Positions 17,498-26,671 of a DNA stretch of 64,000 nt are shown in pieces. The stretch is from Dyella choica (lineage in GTDB: Bacteria; Pseudomonadota; Gammaproteobacteria; Xanthomonadales; Rhodanobacteraceae). The first letter of the stretch is position 1, and each line of letters opens with the position of its first letter. The stretch spans positions 434,001 to 498,000 of the forward strand of contig NZ_RYYV01000001.1 of the NCBI RefSeq assembly GCF_003977665.1, in the 5' to 3' direction. The notes beneath the pieces are model-generated. The model was not told the origin of the DNA. It ran no database searches and saw nothing but the letters and a program-made list of their open reading frames with translations. The position numbers were made by a program, and so were the translations under genes.

Positions 17498-18021
17498 GCC
17501 TGACTCGCGAGTTGTTGTAGAAAGAAACCGAACTGACGGCCGATCGAATCGACGTGCTCACCCAGCCGGTGGTCGTCATTCACGATCAGCAACGGCAATT
17601 CGCGCCGCCCGGCAAATTCATAGATCTCATCCAGCGGACAGACCTCGTCGCGCCAGCCGTGGATCAGCAGCGCCGGCACGTCCAGGCGCACGTCGAAGGC
17701 CAGGTCGTTGCCGGGAATCAGCGCCGGCGTGGCCAACAGGAACAGGCCTGCTACGGGCACTTCCAGCGAGACCAGTCCGGAGACGAAAGCACCCATGCTG
17801 GACCCCACCAGCACCGGCGGCGCGTCGCAAGCGGCAATCCGCTGGTGCAGGCGGGCGATGCGCGGCTCGATCGATTCGGCGTGACCCAGCTTGTCGTCCT
17901 CGCGGTAATCCGGACGCTCCGTGGTCCAGCCCATCGACTGGGCGAGCTTCGCCAGCACGCTGACCTTGGTGGCATCCGGACCGGTATCCGAGCCGTGGGA
18001 GAGGATGATGTGGCCGGGCAT
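17494..18021 (-). CDS. Small alpha/beta hydrolase
   Basis: Alpha/beta hydrolase of 175 residues, a minimal fold like the YdeN/RBBP9 or dienelactone-hydrolase-like groups. The nucleophile elbow G-S-S-M-G (Ser74), the acid in HGWRDEVCP (about 123) and the histidine in NDDHRLGEH (about 151) form the triad. No signal peptide, so cytoplasmic. It is translationally coupled (ATGA overlap) to rlmKL. Substrate unknown. Confidence 0.8.
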   Translation of the reverse strand: MPGHIILSHGSDTGPDATKVSVLAKLAQSMGWTTERPDYREDDKLGHAESIEPRIARLHQRIAACDAPPVLVGSSMGAFVSGLVSLEVPVAGLFLLATPALIPGNDLAFDVRLDVPALLIHGWRDEVCPLDEIYEFAGRRELPLLIVNDDHRLGEHVDSIGRQFGFFLQQLASQA

Positions 18022-18114
18022 GGGGGGCTCCGTTTTTGCTCAGCGGGACGTGCATGATAGCTGCTTGGTGAAGCACGCGATGAGGCGAGACTCTACGATG
18101 AGCACCCCCGCCCT

Positions 18115-18690
18115 ATGGCAACCATGCCCATGCTGACCATTCACGACCAGCCCCTCCCCTACGTCGCCAAGCTGCCCGAGCGCCCAGCCAGCGCCGTCAC
18201 GCTGGTGGTCATCCATTGCACCGAACTGCCCGACCTGGCAACTGCACGCGAATACGGGGAACGCGTGTTGTACGAAGCCGGCACCGGCAACAGCGGCCAT
18301 TACTACGTCGACCGCGAAGGATCGGTGTATCGCTACGTGCCTGGCACGCGCGTGGCGCATCACGTGCGCGGTTACAACCCCCAGTCCATCGGCATCGAAC
18401 TGGTGAACCGGGGACGTTTCCCGAACTGGTTCGACTCGCGCAATCAGACCATGACCGAGCCTTACACCTCCGTGCAAACGACCGCCCTGCGCGAGCTGCT
18501 GGCGCAGTTGCGCACGGAGTATCCAAACTTGCATGAGATCGCCGGCCATGAGGATCTGGACACGGCGCGCGTACCGGCCAGCGACGACCTGAGCCGGGAG
18601 GTGCCTCGCAAGCTCGATCCCGGCCCGCTGTTCCCGTGGCCGGAAGTGCTGGTGGGCAGCGGTCTGAAGCGAATCCGAGCTCAATCCTGA
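18115..18690 (+). CDS. N-acetylmuramoyl-L-alanine amidase (AmpD-like)
   Basis: Amidase_2/PGRP-fold zinc hydrolase of 191 residues that would cleave the MurNAc-L-Ala bond of peptidoglycan fragments. Probable zinc ligands are the His in VVIHCTE, the His in IAGHEDLD and the Asp in KLDPGPLF; HYYVDREG and SIGIELVN are typical of the fold. There is no signal peptide, so it is probably a cytoplasmic recycling enzyme like AmpD. In-frame ATGs at 18115, 18124 and 18130 cannot be separated by ribosome-binding site. It is divergent from the hydrolase/rlmKL pair. Confidence 0.85.
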   Translation: MATMPMLTIHDQPLPYVAKLPERPASAVTLVVIHCTELPDLATAREYGERVLYEAGTGNSGHYYVDREGSVYRYVPGTRVAHHVRGYNPQSIGIELVNRGRFPNWFDSRNQTMTEPYTSVQTTALRELLAQLRTEYPNLHEIAGHEDLDTARVPASDDLSREVPRKLDPGPLFPWPEVLVGSGLKRIRAQS

Positions 18691-18746
18691 GCTTACGCAA
18701 GCCGCCCCGCTATACTTCCGGGTCATTTACTAGGGGACTGGCTGAG

Positions 18747-19613
18747 ATGCGGGATACACACGTCAAGGAACTGGTCGAGCTGCTGCAGCTCGAACGCCTG
18801 GAAGACAACCTCTTCCGCGGCCAGAGCCGCGATATCGGCACGCGCTTCGTGTTCGGCGGCCAGGTGCTCGGCCAGGCGCTGTCGGCCGCCCAGCAGACGG
18901 TGGATCCCTCGCGCCAGGCACATTCGCTGCACGCGTATTTTCTGCGTGCAGGTGATATCGATGCGCCGATCGTCTACAGCGTGGAACGTGCGCGCGACGG
19001 CGGTTCATTCTCGTCCCGCCGCGTGGTGGCGATCCAGCACGGCCAGCCCATTCTCAACGGCGCGATTTCGTTCCAGATTCCTGAACGGGGCCTCGAACAC
19101 CAGTCCAGCATGCCCGAAGTGCCCGAACCCGAAGACGTGGAGCCGATGCATAGGGTACCGCCGGAAGAACTCGCCCGCCTGCCAGTCAAACTGCAGCGTT
19201 GGCTGGGTAGTGACGGCCCGTTCGAATTCCGCCAGGTCTGGCCGCGCGATGAACTCCATCCGGCCAAGCGGCCGCCTATCCAGCACATCTGGTTCCGGCT
19301 TAACGCGCCGGTCGACGAGTCGCCGATCCTGCATCGTGCCCTGCTGGCCTACGCATCGGATTTCCACCTGATCGGCACGAGCACCCTGCCGCATGGGATT
19401 TCCTATCTCACGCCCAATCTGCAGATGGCGAGCCTGGACCACGCCTTGTGGTTCCACCGCCCGTTCAGGGTGGACGAGTGGCTGCTCTACTCGTTCGACA
19501 GCCCCACGGCGCAGGACTCGCGCGGGCTGGCGCGCGGGCAGATCTTCAGCCGCGACGGCCGCCTGGTGGCCTCGACGGCGCAAGAAGGCTTGATCCGGCT
19601 GCGCGGCGAGTAA
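18747..19613 (+). CDS. tesB: Acyl-CoA thioesterase II
   Basis: Cytoplasmic thioesterase that hydrolyses medium- and long-chain acyl-CoAs. Length 288 matches E. coli TesB (286), a double hot-dog protein. RFVFGGQVLGQAL near residue 33 and HSLHAYFLRAGD near 60 mark the N-terminal hot dog; the C-terminal one has SLDHALWFHRPFRVDEWLLY and SRGLARGQIFSRDGRLVAST. ATG 18747 gives the canonical start; an earlier in-frame start at 18636 overlaps the amidase gene. The DUF2007 gene follows after 9 bases. Confidence 0.93.
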   Translation: MRDTHVKELVELLQLERLEDNLFRGQSRDIGTRFVFGGQVLGQALSAAQQTVDPSRQAHSLHAYFLRAGDIDAPIVYSVERARDGGSFSSRRVVAIQHGQPILNGAISFQIPERGLEHQSSMPEVPEPEDVEPMHRVPPEELARLPVKLQRWLGSDGPFEFRQVWPRDELHPAKRPPIQHIWFRLNAPVDESPILHRALLAYASDFHLIGTSTLPHGISYLTPNLQMASLDHALWFHRPFRVDEWLLYSFDSPTAQDSRGLARGQIFSRDGRLVASTAQEGLIRLRGE

Positions 19614-19622
19614 ACTATCCCC

Positions 19623-20021
19623 ATGCGTCTGCTCTATACCTCGCCCCGGCAGGAAAACATCGATCGCGTGGCCGCCTATATGGCCGAAAACGGCGTCGAA
19701 ACCTCCATCACCAACCGCTCCAACTGGAATCGCCCCAGCTACCAGCGTTTCAGCTATTCGCAGCGCAGCCAGAACCGAGACGCCTGGCCTCAAGTGTGGG
19801 TGAGCAAGGCTGACGACTACACTAGGGCTCGTGAACTGCTGCGCAAGCTGGGCATCGAGCCGGAAGTGCGCCACGCCGAGGAGCTGAAGATTTCACGCGA
19901 CCCGGTGGCATCCCTGTATAACCGCCGTGAACATACTGTGGTCAGAGTGCGGCGCATCGCGCTGCTGGCCATCCTGGGCGTATTCATGGTGCTGGCCCTG
20001 CATTACCTGCATATCGTTTAG
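19623..20021 (+). CDS. DUF2007 domain protein with C-terminal membrane anchor
   Basis: Protein of 132 residues. The N-terminal part (MRLLYTSPRQENIDRVAAYM, followed by a DDYTRARELL segment) looks like DUF2007, a small domain of unknown function described as a putative signal-transducing module. A single hydrophobic helix (about 110-130) ends the protein, so it is probably tail-anchored with the domain in the cytoplasm. It is 9 bases after tesB and likely in the same operon. Its TAG stop is the first base pair region of the 271-bp palindromic element. Confidence 0.72.
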   Translation: MRLLYTSPRQENIDRVAAYMAENGVETSITNRSNWNRPSYQRFSYSQRSQNRDAWPQVWVSKADDYTRARELLRKLGIEPEVRHAEELKISRDPVASLYNRREHTVVRVRRIALLAILGVFMVLALHYLHIV

Positions 20022-20291
20022 GGATGCTCTGACCTATTCCACGCACCCGGCATGACGTCCAGAAGGCCCGCGGGGGTGTCGTGCGGCACAGGACAGACTG
20101 GCCGTCTGTTCAAGCCGCGGGGCACAGCCTGCGGGCCTTCTGGACGTCACCCGTCTTTAAATTTCAGATGTTGGGGCCGCACTGTATGCGCATCTGGCGG
20201 CGCCCCCCAGCGCCTAGACAGACAGCCCTGGGGCGCCGCCAGATGCGTATACAGTGCGGTGACGGGTACGTGGAATAGATCAGAGCATCCC
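20021..20291. mobile_element. 271-bp cloverleaf palindromic element, MITE-like
   Basis: Three nested stems: an outer 28-bp inverted repeat (20021-20048 with 20264-20291, 26 of 28 matching), a perfect 19-bp stem (20053-20071 with 20131-20149) and a 30-bp stem (20177-20206 with 20230-20259, 29 of 30). The second arm contains its own ACAGAC/GTCTGT hairpin at 20093-20109. The dinucleotide TA flanks both ends, as expected after insertion of a Tc1/mariner- or IS630-type non-autonomous element, but no transposase is present. Solo arm-like sequences occur at 3223 and 55690. The mobile origin is an inference; an RNA with a three-way junction is the alternative. Confidence 0.65.
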
Positions 20292-20377
20292 TAAGCCGGG
20301 ACAGTCATCCCGGCAACCGGTCAGCTCCCCTTCAAAAGCCTTGGCACGGCGGCCGTCAGCAGTCATAGAATCAGGCC

Positions 20378-21088
20378 ATGCGCTCCGACCATGTCCGCCT
20401 GTTCCAGACGCTGCCGCACGCCTGCGGTTACTATCCAGGGCGTACGGCACAGAATCTGGTGATCGATCCGGCCGCCCCACAGTTGGACCGTCTGTATGGC
20501 GCGGCGCTGGAGCATGGTTTCCGCCGCGCGGGCGGGCACCTGTACTTCCCGCACTGTCCGGGCTGTCACGCGTGCACACCGTGCCGTATCGACGTGGCGA
20601 ATTTCAAGCCGGACCGCTCGCAGCGCCGCTGCCTGAAGCGCAATCACGACCTGACCGTGCGCGAATGCATGGCCGGCTATAACAGCGAACGTCACGCGCT
20701 GTATTCGCGCTATCTGCGCACAAGGCACCCTGGCGGCGGCATGGACGAAGCCGAAGCCAGCGATTTCCGACGTTTCCTCACCGCACCGTGGAGCCCCACG
20801 ATCTTCCTGGAGCTGCACCAGGGCGAGCGATTGCTCGCCGTAGCCGTCACGGACGTATGCATCACCGGCGTTTCAGCCGTCTATACGTTCTACGATCCCA
20901 ACGAACACGAACGCGGCCTGGGCACCTTCGCCATCCTGCAGCAGATCGAGCTGGCCAAGCGCCGCGGCATTCCATGGGTGTATCTGGGCTTCTGGATCGA
21001 AGCTCATCCGAAAATGGACTACAAGCGGCGCTTCAAGCCGCTGCAGGTACGCACGACGGAGGGCTGGGCGGAATTGCAGCGGGATTGA
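20378..21088 (+). CDS. bpt: Aspartate/glutamate leucyltransferase
   Basis: Aminoacyl-tRNA-protein transferase of the bacterial ATE1-like (Bpt) family, which adds leucine to proteins starting with Asp or Glu and so marks them for ClpS/ClpAP. Length 236 is typical. The N-terminal CGYYPGR block and the CPGCHACTPCRID cysteine cluster are hallmarks, and YTFYDPNEHERGLGTFAI and VYLGFWI come from the acyltransferase fold. It stands alone after the palindromic element and is convergent with the glutamate synthase-like gene. Neither clpS nor aat lies in the window. Confidence 0.92.
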   Translation: MRSDHVRLFQTLPHACGYYPGRTAQNLVIDPAAPQLDRLYGAALEHGFRRAGGHLYFPHCPGCHACTPCRIDVANFKPDRSQRRCLKRNHDLTVRECMAGYNSERHALYSRYLRTRHPGGGMDEAEASDFRRFLTAPWSPTIFLELHQGERLLAVAVTDVCITGVSAVYTFYDPNEHERGLGTFAILQQIELAKRRGIPWVYLGFWIEAHPKMDYKRRFKPLQVRTTEGWAELQRD

Positions 21089-21138
21089 GCGATTCCATTT
21101 CGACGTTCCAGCCGCGAGTCGAGCCCGATCCAAGCATC

Positions 21139-21166
21139 CGTCATTCCGGCCTGCGCCGGAATGACG
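21139..21166. repeat. Perfect 12-bp hairpin (CGTCATTCCGGC family)
   Basis: CGTCATTCCGGC (21139-21150) pairs exactly with GCCGGAATGACG (21155-21166) around a 4-base loop, between convergent genes. It resembles the widespread intergenic repeat also present at 40279-40400. Possible termination role, without a T-tract. Confidence 0.6.
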
Positions 21167-21177
21167 ACGAGGCAGGT

Positions 21178-22695
21178 TCAAGCCCTATTGACGGCAGCCA
21201 CTGGCGGATACGGAAACAACTTGACCAACGGCACCGAAACGCCGTCGACGCCCATCACGCGGCAATGCGTGCGATCCAGTTCACGCGGATCATCCACGCC
21301 GCAGCTGTGCGCAATGATGCCGACTTCATGCATCACGTTGCGCGCGTAGTTTGCCACGCGTTCGCCCTTGTCCGTCACCACCAGGCCGCGCTGCAGGCGC
21401 GTATTCTGGGTGGTGATGCCGGTGGGACAAGTGTTGCGATTGCATTGCAGCGACTGGATGCAACCCAGCGCCAACATGAAGCCACGAGCGGAATTGACGA
21501 AATCCGCGCCCATCGACATCGCCCATGCCACGTCATACGCGGTGATGCACTTGCCCGAGCAGATCACCTTGATGCGTTCGCGCAGTCCGCGTTGCATCAG
21601 AAGATTGACCAGCGCCGGCAGCGCTTCGCGCAACGGCAGGCCCACGCCTTCCATCAGCGTCTGCGGCGCAGCGCCGGTGCCACCCTCGGAACCGTCGATG
21701 ACGATGAAATCCGGTGCGCTCTCCATACCGCGCCGGCTGATTTCATCGCAGAGCTCCTCGATCCATGCCGTGCCGCCGAACACCGCTTTGAAGCCGGTGG
21801 GCTTGCCGGTGAGATCACGGATGTGCCCGATCGCATCCATCAGCTCGCGTACATTGCCGATATCCAGATGGCGATTGGGGCTTTGCGAATCCTGACCCAC
21901 CGGAATGCCACGAATCGCAGCGATTTCCGGCGTCACCTTGACTGCGGGCAGCAGGCCGCCCATGCCGGGTTTGGCACCCTGGCCCAGCTTGATGCTGACC
22001 ATCTTCACCTGCTGGTGCGCGCAGATCGCCAGCAGCTTCTCGTCATCCAGCTTGCCGTCCGGGGTGCGCACCCCGTATTTGGCGGTGCCGATTTCGAACA
22101 CGATGTCGCATCCGCCTTCGAGGTGATAGGGCGACAGGCCGCCCTCGCCCGTGTCCAGCCAGATGCCCGCCTTGGCCGCTCCGATCGAAAGTGCACGCAC
22201 TGCCGGCGCAGACAGCGAACCGAAACTCATGGCGGAGATGTTGAAGAACGCCGCGTGATCATACGGCTGCCGTGCATACGGCCCGATGCGCACCGGCTGG
22301 GGTTTCACGTGCGTCTGGCCCAGGGCCGGAAACGCGGCGTTGACAAAGAACGGCACGCCCTCCAGGTGCAGATCGCGCGTGGAGCCGAATGCATTGGTGT
22401 TCTCGGCATTCTTCGCCGCGCGATACACCCACATGCGCTGGGCGCGGTTGAACGGCATTTCCTGGCGGTCGCTGGAATACAGGTATTGGCGAAAGAATTC
22501 ACCCAGATGCAGGAACCAATAGCGAAAGTGCCCGATCACCGGGTAATTGCGCAACACGGAATTGTGCGTCTGGTTGCGGTCCACTACCCAGGTCACCAGC
22601 ACCACCAAGATGGCGATCGCCAGCAGCAGCACGAACAGCACTGCAAAGGTTTCCACCAATACCACCAGCCAATGTGAGAAGCCTGTCGGTTCCAT
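21178..22695 (-). CDS. Membrane-anchored FMN-binding glutamate synthase-like protein
   Basis: Single-domain relative of the FMN/Fe-S core of glutamate synthase large subunit, 505 residues. The N-terminus has one or two hydrophobic segments (about 8-38), then the GltB-like (beta/alpha)8 barrel with FGSLSAPAVRALSIGA, GEGGLSPYH, KLGQGAKPGMGG and IDGSEGGTGAAP. The cluster site CIQSLQCNRNTCP gives C-x5-C-x4-C, the [3Fe-4S] ligation pattern of GltB. No glutaminase domain and no GltD gene are nearby, so it probably is not a normal GOGAT; the true reaction is unknown. PurT is 70 bases upstream on the same strand. Confidence 0.85.
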   Translation of the reverse strand: MEPTGFSHWLVVLVETFAVLFVLLLAIAILVVLVTWVVDRNQTHNSVLRNYPVIGHFRYWFLHLGEFFRQYLYSSDRQEMPFNRAQRMWVYRAAKNAENTNAFGSTRDLHLEGVPFFVNAAFPALGQTHVKPQPVRIGPYARQPYDHAAFFNISAMSFGSLSAPAVRALSIGAAKAGIWLDTGEGGLSPYHLEGGCDIVFEIGTAKYGVRTPDGKLDDEKLLAICAHQQVKMVSIKLGQGAKPGMGGLLPAVKVTPEIAAIRGIPVGQDSQSPNRHLDIGNVRELMDAIGHIRDLTGKPTGFKAVFGGTAWIEELCDEISRRGMESAPDFIVIDGSEGGTGAAPQTLMEGVGLPLREALPALVNLLMQRGLRERIKVICSGKCITAYDVAWAMSMGADFVNSARGFMLALGCIQSLQCNRNTCPTGITTQNTRLQRGLVVTDKGERVANYARNVMHEVGIIAHSCGVDDPRELDRTHCRVMGVDGVSVPLVKLFPYPPVAAVNRA

Positions 22696-22765
22696 GCCTG
22701 TCCTCGATCACTAGTTATCGCAAGCCCCTTTCAACGCGACAGGGGCGCAAGCCAAGCTGATATTC

Positions 22766-23947
22766 CTACAACTCGATGCGAATCATCCTGGCCGCACGAA
22801 TCGCCTTGGCCTTGGCCGCCTCGATATCGTTATCTCGCGCCAGTGTGACCGCCATGCGGCGGCGACCTTTCACCTCCGGCTTGCCGAAAATGCGCAGCTG
22901 CGTATCCGGCTCCGCCAATGCGTCAGCCATGCCGTGATAGCGCGGCGCCCGGCCTTCGCCTTCCTGCAGTACCGCGCACGACGCGGACGGTCCCAGCTGG
23001 CGAATCGCCGGTATGGGCAAGCCCAGGATCGCCCGCACATGCAGTGCGAATTCCGACAGGTCCTGCGAGATCAACGTGACCAGCCCAGTGTCGTGCGGCC
23101 TCGGACTGACCTCGGAGAAGATCACGCGGTCGCCTTGCACAAAGAATTCCACACCGAATACGCCCCAGCCACCCAGCCCGCCGGTAATGGCTTCGGCCTG
23201 GCGTTGCGCCTCGGCCAAGGCCACCTGGCTCATTGGCTGAGGCTGCCAGGATTCCCGGTAGTCACCGTCCTCCTGGCGATGACCGATGGGCGCGCAGAAG
23301 CTGGTGCCGTCCTTGTGCCGCACGGTCAGCAATGTGATTTCGTAGTCGAAGGGAACGAAGCCCTCGACAATCACCCGCCCCTTGCCGGCACGGCCGCCGG
23401 ATTGGGCGTAGTCCCAGGCTGGCTGCAGCTCTTCCATTTCGTGCACGACGCTCTGGCCCTTGCCGGATGAGCTCATCACCGGCTTGATCACGAAGGGGTA
23501 GCCGATCGCCGCCACCGCCTCGCGGTATTCGGCCTCGCTGTCGCAGAACCGGTAGGGCGAGGTCGGCAAGCCCAGCTCCTCGGCGGCAAGGCGGCGGATA
23601 CCTTCGCGATCCATGGTCAGCCAGGCGGCACGCGCCGTCGGGATGACCTTCAGGCCTTCCTGTTCCAGTTCAACCAGGGTGGGGGTGTGGATCGCTTCGA
23701 TTTCCGGCACCACCAGGTCCGGTTTTTCCTGTGCAATGAGGGCGCGCAGGGCGGTGCCGTCGAGCATGTCGATGACATGGCTGCGGTGCGCCACCTGCAT
23801 CGCCGGTGCGTGCGCATAGCGATCCACCGCAATCACTTCCACGGCGAAGCGCTGCAGTTCGATCGCCACTTCCTTGCCTAGCTCGCCCGCGCCGAGCAGC
23901 AACACTTTCAGGGCATGGTCGGAATGGGGCGTGCCGAAGGACGTCAT
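22766..23947 (-). CDS. purT: Formate-dependent GAR transformylase PurT
   Basis: ATP-grasp enzyme that makes formyl-GAR from formate, ATP and GAR in purine synthesis. Length 393 matches E. coli PurT (392). Seen are [35 protein letters not shown], the ATP-grasp loop MSSSGKGQS and the [24 protein letters not shown] segment. ATG 23947 gives the family-typical N-terminus; 26 residues encoded upstream are not conserved in character. The glutamate synthase-like gene follows in the same direction. Confidence 0.95.
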   Translation of the reverse strand: MTSFGTPHSDHALKVLLLGAGELGKEVAIELQRFAVEVIAVDRYAHAPAMQVAHRSHVIDMLDGTALRALIAQEKPDLVVPEIEAIHTPTLVELEQEGLKVIPTARAAWLTMDREGIRRLAAEELGLPTSPYRFCDSEAEYREAVAAIGYPFVIKPVMSSSGKGQSVVHEMEELQPAWDYAQSGGRAGKGRVIVEGFVPFDYEITLLTVRHKDGTSFCAPIGHRQEDGDYRESWQPQPMSQVALAEAQRQAEAITGGLGGWGVFGVEFFVQGDRVIFSEVSPRPHDTGLVTLISQDLSEFALHVRAILGLPIPAIRQLGPSASCAVLQEGEGRAPRYHGMADALAEPDTQLRIFGKPEVKGRRRMAVTLARDNDIEAAKAKAIRAARMIRIEL

Positions 23948-24061
23948 TGCGGTCTCCAGATAAAAGCCCATTGTACGTCCACCGGGTTGCCGCACCGCAG
24001 ATTGACGGGAATCCCAAAAGAGCATCCACTAACCTGCATCCGTCTCCCCACGGACTGACCT

Positions 24062-25597
24062 ATGCGCAGCAGGTTCGCCCCGCTTTTGCTGGTGCCGATG
24101 TTGTGCCTTGCCCCCAGCCAGGTAAAGGCCGCCGCGGATGCTGCGTCCGTCGACACCACCTGGATGACCGTGCTGCTCAACGGCCGCAAGATCGGCCATG
24201 AGGAAATCCGGCGCGAACAGCGCGGTAACACGGTCACCACCACCCAGACGCTGGTGATGTCGATCGAGCGCAATCAAAAGGTGGTGCCATACATCAATGT
24301 CAGCCGCAGCGTGGAAACCGCAGCGGGAGAACCCGTCGACTTCACCATGACCAGCACCATGTCCGCCACCGAAACCAAGGTGGAAGGCAGCCGGTTGCCC
24401 GATGGCCGTCTGGAGCTGGTCAACACCGTCGGCGGGCAAACCCGCCGATCGATCGTCACTTGGCCGGCGGGAGCCGTGCTGGTGGAAGGCCAGCGCAAAG
24501 CCATGCAGGCGGCCGCCGCGCACCCTGGCACGGATTACCGCCTGTTGACGTACAACCAGGCCAGTCAACAGGCGATAGACCTGAGCGTGACCGTCATCGG
24601 CAACGAACGTGTGCAACTCGTCGATCACGCGGAGACATTGAGTCACCAACGCGAAACGCTGCAAGGGCCCCAAAGCATCCAGAGCGTCGATCTGTGGCTG
24701 GACGCGCAGGGCAATATCCGCAAAGGTGAGGTCACCCTGCTTGGCAAGCCGATGGATATGGTTGCCTGCAGTGAGGCTTGCGCCGAGGCGCCGACGCAAA
24801 ACCTGAACATGCTGGATTCGGCATTAGTCGATTCCCCACGCCTGATCACACCGGAAATGTTGTCGGATTTCCTCAGCTATCGGGTGCACGTCACCAACAA
24901 GGCGATCATCAAACCGTTCATCAACACGGACGAACAGTCGGTGGTCGATCTTGGCGATGGCGAGTGGCAAATCAATGTCTACCGCGGAGAACTGGACGCA
25001 CAGAGCCCGCCTACGTCGGCGGACACGCAACCCAATGCCTGGCTGCAATCGGATGCGCCGGAAATCAAGCAGCTGGCGTCGCTCGCAGCCGGAGGCGCGC
25101 ACAACAAATCGCACATCATGGGCAATCTCAATGCATTCGTGAACCGTTACCTCTCCGCACGTGGGCTGGACATCGGCTACGCCTCCGCACTGGAAGTGGC
25201 GCGGGACCGACGCGGCGACTGCGCCGAATATGCCGTGCTGCTTGCCGCGCTGGCGCGCGCAGAAGGTATTCCTGCGCGCGTCGTCGTAGGCATGCTCTAT
25301 GCCAAACGCTACGACAACAAGCAACGCGTGTTCGTGCCCCATGCCTGGGTCGTGGCTTGGGTACATGGACGCTGGCAGAGTTTCGACCCTGCTGTTACAC
25401 ACTTCGATACCGGCCATATCGCGCTGGACATCAGCGACGGCAATCCATGGCATTTCTTCAATGCGGCCAATGAATTCGGCAGCATCCAGATCGATTCGAT
25501 AGCGACGTTCAGCGAGGTGTTCAACGCTACGCCGGCCAGCTTTTCAACGGGAGGGGTTTCAGTAAACGGAGGCGGCGGTGCCGGTAGAACGAGGTAA
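24062..25597 (+). CDS. Exported transglutaminase-like protein
   Basis: Protein of 511 residues with a signal peptide (hydrophobic 5-18, cleavage near VKA-A). The C-terminal third is a transglutaminase-like core: Cys387 in RGDCAEYA, His427 in PHAWVVAW and Asp442 in QSFDPA give the catalytic triad. The N-terminal 350 residues form a beta-rich domain of unknown role seen with such proteins. Bacterial members act as cysteine peptidases or amidases in the periplasm; the target is unknown. A GC-rich hairpin without T-tract follows the stop (25598-25614). Confidence 0.82.
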   Translation: MRSRFAPLLLVPMLCLAPSQVKAAADAASVDTTWMTVLLNGRKIGHEEIRREQRGNTVTTTQTLVMSIERNQKVVPYINVSRSVETAAGEPVDFTMTSTMSATETKVEGSRLPDGRLELVNTVGGQTRRSIVTWPAGAVLVEGQRKAMQAAAAHPGTDYRLLTYNQASQQAIDLSVTVIGNERVQLVDHAETLSHQRETLQGPQSIQSVDLWLDAQGNIRKGEVTLLGKPMDMVACSEACAEAPTQNLNMLDSALVDSPRLITPEMLSDFLSYRVHVTNKAIIKPFINTDEQSVVDLGDGEWQINVYRGELDAQSPPTSADTQPNAWLQSDAPEIKQLASLAAGGAHNKSHIMGNLNAFVNRYLSARGLDIGYASALEVARDRRGDCAEYAVLLAALARAEGIPARVVVGMLYAKRYDNKQRVFVPHAWVVAWVHGRWQSFDPAVTHFDTGHIALDISDGNPWHFFNAANEFGSIQIDSIATFSEVFNATPASFSTGGVSVNGGGGAGRTR

Positions 25598-25744
25598 GGC
25601 GCCGGTCCGGCGCCACCGCTACTGGCCGGTGGAGTGCCGAATGCAAGCAGGTGCCCTCTGAATGTCGGCGGGAACCGGATAGCCGCATCCTCCAGCGCCG
25701 CAGGCCTCTTTCACGCGGCGCCTCAGGTCTGGACGGTCCACTTG

Positions 25745-25771
25745 AATTAGATATCTTTTTGATATCTAATT
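25745..25771. promoter_or_regulatory. Perfect 11-bp operator dyad within a promoter of the SPFH-RHH operon
   Basis: AATTAGATATC (25745-25755) and GATATCTAATT (25761-25771) are exact inverted repeats around TTTTT. A promoter fits over it: TTGAAT (25742-25747), 17-bp spacer, TCTAAT (25765-25770). A repressor bound here would block RNA polymerase. The ribbon-helix-helix gene in the operon is the obvious candidate for an autoregulator, which is an inference. Confidence 0.7.
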
Positions 25772-25795
25772 TTGATCATTCAGGAGGACCGTCCC

Positions 25796-26665
25796 ATGAA
25801 CGAACGCACAGGGTTTTCGATTGCCGGGATTCCATTCGTATTCGTCTGCCTGGGGCTCGCGCTGATCGGTGTGGCGTGCTACGCGAATGTGGCCAATGGC
25901 GCAGCGCCCGTCTGGATCGGCGGCCTTGGGATCCTTATCCATGCGCTGACGCTCTTTTTCCTCAAAGGCTACTTTCAGGTCGCACCCAACGAAGGACAAG
26001 TCATGCAGCTGTTCGGCAAATACGCCGGCACGGTGCGCCATGAAGGCCTGCGCTGGACCAACCCGTTCTATAGCAGGCAGCGCATATCGCTGCGTGTGCG
26101 CAACTTCGAGAGCGGCAAGCTCAAGGTCAACGACAGCGACGGTAACCCGATTGAAATCGCGGCCGTCGTCGTATGGCAGGTCGTGGACACGGCGGAAGCC
26201 GTTTTCTGCGTGGACAACTACGAGAATTTCGCCAGCATCCAGAGCGAATCGGCGTTGCGCCAGATGGCGCAAAGCTATCCCTATGACGCTCATGAGGACG
26301 GCAAGCCATCGCTGCGCAGCCACGGGGAGATCATCAACAATCACCTGCGGGACGAAATCCAAGCGCGACTGGACCGGGCCGGCGTGCAGGTGACGGAAGC
26401 CAGAATCAGCCACCTTGCCTATGCGCAGGAAATCGCCCAAGCCATGCTGCAGCGGCAACAGGCAAGTGCGATCGTCGCGGCACGTGAGCGAATCGTGCAA
26501 GGCGCCGTCGGCATCGTGGGCATGGCGCTTGAAAAACTGCGCAGTCAAGGCGTCGTGGATCTGGACGAAGAGCGCAAGGCGGCCATGGTAAGCAACCTGC
26601 TGGTGGTCCTGTGCGGGGAGCGTGCAACGCAGCCGGTGGTCAATACCGGCACTTTGTACCACTGA
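25796..26665 (+). CDS. SPFH (band 7/stomatin-like) domain membrane protein
   Basis: Membrane protein of 289 residues. Two hydrophobic segments (about 9-32 and 40-58) precede an SPFH domain: [20 protein letters not shown], then [38 protein letters not shown] and a long helix with [23 protein letters not shown]. Such proteins oligomerise into rings or scaffolds that organise lipid microdomains. ATG 25796 has the ribosome-binding site CAGGAGGA. The ribbon-helix-helix gene starts 6 bases after the stop; both lie behind the 25745-25771 dyad and before a terminator at 26912. No NfeD partner is present. The cellular role is unknown. Confidence 0.85.
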   Translation: MNERTGFSIAGIPFVFVCLGLALIGVACYANVANGAAPVWIGGLGILIHALTLFFLKGYFQVAPNEGQVMQLFGKYAGTVRHEGLRWTNPFYSRQRISLRVRNFESGKLKVNDSDGNPIEIAAVVVWQVVDTAEAVFCVDNYENFASIQSESALRQMAQSYPYDAHEDGKPSLRSHGEIINNHLRDEIQARLDRAGVQVTEARISHLAYAQEIAQAMLQRQQASAIVAARERIVQGAVGIVGMALEKLRSQGVVDLDEERKAAMVSNLLVVLCGERATQPVVNTGTLYH

Positions 26666-26671
26666 GTCCCC

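Noticed and set aside
20050-20290. Small open frames inside the large palindrome
   Set aside because: They read through the inverted repeats, giving mirrored low-complexity products without ribosome-binding sites.
20788-22677. Long plus-strand open frame (about 629 codons) spanning bpt and the glutamate synthase-like gene
   Set aside because: It is antisense to a gene with clear GltB motifs, and its translation is rich in His, Arg, Gln and Ala without any motif; typical of high-GC shadow frames.
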